Shown here one piece after another: positions 63,125-64,000 of a stretch of DNA of 64,000 bases. This DNA is from Coniella vitis (taxonomy: Eukaryota; Ascomycota; Sordariomycetes; Diaporthales; Schizoparmaceae), in assembly GCA_011317545.1 (NCBI GenBank), contig WUJK01000006.1, forward strand, positions 744,001 to 808,000. Reading direction: 5' to 3'. How positions within the stretch are numbered: position 1 is the first letter of the stretch; each line of letters starts with the position of its first letter. The notes beneath the pieces are model-generated. The model ran no database searches and was not told the DNA's origin. It worked only from the letters and a program-made list of their open reading frames with translations. The translations under genes and the position numbers were made by a program.

Positions 63125-64000
63125 TTATCTTCGGAACGGTGCACCAGGCGGCGGCATGCCTCCACGTCCGTCAAAAGGGTTGGGGAACATCAAGCCTTCA
63201 GGTCCAGGAAAGCCACCAGCCATACCGGGAGAAGTAGGAGGCATGAAGCCAGGCCCAGGAGGAGGACCACCGGGGAAAAAGCCAGGAGGCGGCTGTACGC
63301 GCTGGCCGCTCGACAAACCTTCAGGCGGAGAGAACATCACTGGTGGCATAGCACCCGGATTGAAAAGACCTGGTGGCATAGGGCCGTTCGGGGGCCTTTG
63401 TCCGCCTTGAAATCCAGGTGGTAGGATCATTGGTGGCTGGCGCTGTCCTCCTGGTGGACCTTGCTGACCAGGCCAAAGCTGTTGTTGTCCGGGCATGCCC
63501 TCAAGACCGGGTGGTGCCATTGCTTGGCGTTGCAGAATTTGAGGAGGTTGCATCAAACGAGCAGGATCCTCAGATCGACGAAATTGCTCCTCGGCAAAGC
63601 CCACTGGCGGTTGTGGTGGACGCATTTGTCGCTGTTGGTTTGGCATCTGATTTTGCAGTTGATTCGGCATGCGGTCGCGCAAAAAATCTGGCTCGCGGTC
63701 TTGAAAGTGCGGGATCGAGGCTTGTCGTTGAGGTTGCGGATGGCGCATAATCTGCTCGATTGGCCGAGGATCCTGGGGGATCCTGTTTTGCATGAGCTGC
63801 ATGAGAAACGCTGCTTGAGGCTCGGAGCTGTAGTCTGGCCGTCCGCTTCCTTGGCTCTGGGCATTGTGACGCTGATTAACTAGATCTTGCAACATTTGGT
63901 CTGGTCGTGTAGACGGCGGTTGGCTTGGAGGAAGAACAGGACGTGGAGCTAAGATCTCAGGGCCGCCAGGCGGCACGGATCGTAGACGGGGCTCTTCGCC
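63125..64000 (-). CDS. 3' part of a Pro/Met/Gln-rich protein, truncated by the window edge
   Basis: The frame is open to the right edge; the stop is at 63125. About 291 residues are visible. There is one conserved-looking stretch, DQMLQDLVNQRHNAQSQGSG, followed by EPQAAFLMQLMQN, then a long disordered tail of Pro, Gly, Met and Gln (GGPPPGPGFMPPTSPGMAGG and similar) ending in MPPPGAPFRR. Such tails occur in RNA-granule and translation-repressor scaffolds such as eIF4E-transporter-like proteins, but I cannot identify the family from this part. The 5' end is outside the window. Confidence 0.7.
   Translation of the reverse strand, partial: GEEPRLRSVPPGGPEILAPRPVLPPSQPPSTRPDQMLQDLVNQRHNAQSQGSGRPDYSSEPQAAFLMQLMQNRIPQDPRPIEQIMRHPQPQRQASIPHFQDREPDFLRDRMPNQLQNQMPNQQRQMRPPQPPVGFAEEQFRRSEDPARLMQPPQILQRQAMAPPGLEGMPGQQQLWPGQQGPPGGQRQPPMILPPGFQGGQRPPNGPMPPGLFNPGAMPPVMFSPPEGLSSGQRVQPPPGFFPGGPPPGPGFMPPTSPGMAGGFPGPEGLMFPNPFDGRGGMPPPGAPFRR

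Noticed and set aside
1..64000. CRISPR arrays, bacterial operons, rRNA genes, viral or transposase genes
   Set aside because: None seen. The window is a eukaryotic nuclear region, and no reverse transcriptase, integrase or transposase motif was recognised.

Overview
This is nuclear DNA of a filamentous ascomycete (Pezizomycotina, most likely a Sordariomycete; the class is inference). Spliceosomal introns are short (55-170 nt, one of 261 nt) with GTRNGT donors and CTNAY branch points. Families typical of these fungi are present: HET, DUF3425 bZIP, Zn(II)2Cys6, COP9 signalosome, and a long Sec1 with a proline-rich tail. Genes lie on both strands with long non-coding gaps between them. I rebuilt exon structures by hand from frame continuity, splice signals and family conservation.

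Layout. 1-4045: no gene recognised. 4046-5335 (-): conserved uncharacterised protein. 7046-10164 (+): RBR-type E3 ubiquitin ligase with an Arg/Ser-rich N-terminus. 11284-12850 (+): queuine tRNA-ribosyltransferase catalytic subunit. 13132-15168 (-): Bre2/Ash2-like COMPASS subunit, divergent from 15712-18024 (+), the splicing factor Cef1/Cdc5. 18313-19675 (-): predicted tail-anchored protein. 20471-22482 (+): HET-domain gene broken by a frameshift. 23072-24109 (-): Nse1 of the SMC5/6 complex. 26530-28348 (+): six-exon multi-pass membrane protein. 30897-31325 (+): small Cys-rich protein. 31382-33604 (-): Pro/Gln-rich protein with a short conserved helical module. 35388-36636 (+): COP9 signalosome subunit 6. 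37438-39207 (-): sorbitol-dehydrogenase-like enzyme. 39208-43934: about 4.7 kb with no credible gene. 43935-45836 (-): Vps17 retromer sorting nexin, divergent from 46411-49123 (+), mitochondrial EF-G2 (Mef2). 49581-50711 (+): cyclin-L-like protein. 51306-52552 (+): bZIP/DUF3425 factor. 53545-56994 (+): DUF676 lipase/esterase. 57459-58783 (+): decayed Zn(II)2Cys6 factor. 59630-62083 (+): Sec1. 63125-64000 (-): 3' part of a proline-rich gene that runs off the window.

Most genes are housekeeping: ubiquitin and COP9 control, chromatin and splicing, DNA repair, tRNA modification, mitochondrial ribosome recycling, endosomal retrieval and exocytosis. They do not form a pathway cluster. Accessory character is limited to the HET gene, the Zn-cluster relic and the gene-poor gaps.

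I found no clear new multi-gene system. The most notable signals are: (i) a 9-bp motif, TACTATGTA or its complement, with about 20 exact copies, all in non-coding DNA; (ii) an in-frame, stop-free intron that splits the codon of the predicted catalytic cysteine of the RBR ligase; (iii) a similar in-frame intron inside the active-site motif of the tRNA-guanine transglycosylase; (iv) the frameshifted HET gene; (v) the decayed Zn-cluster regulator; and (vi) a 59-nt A run near the right end.
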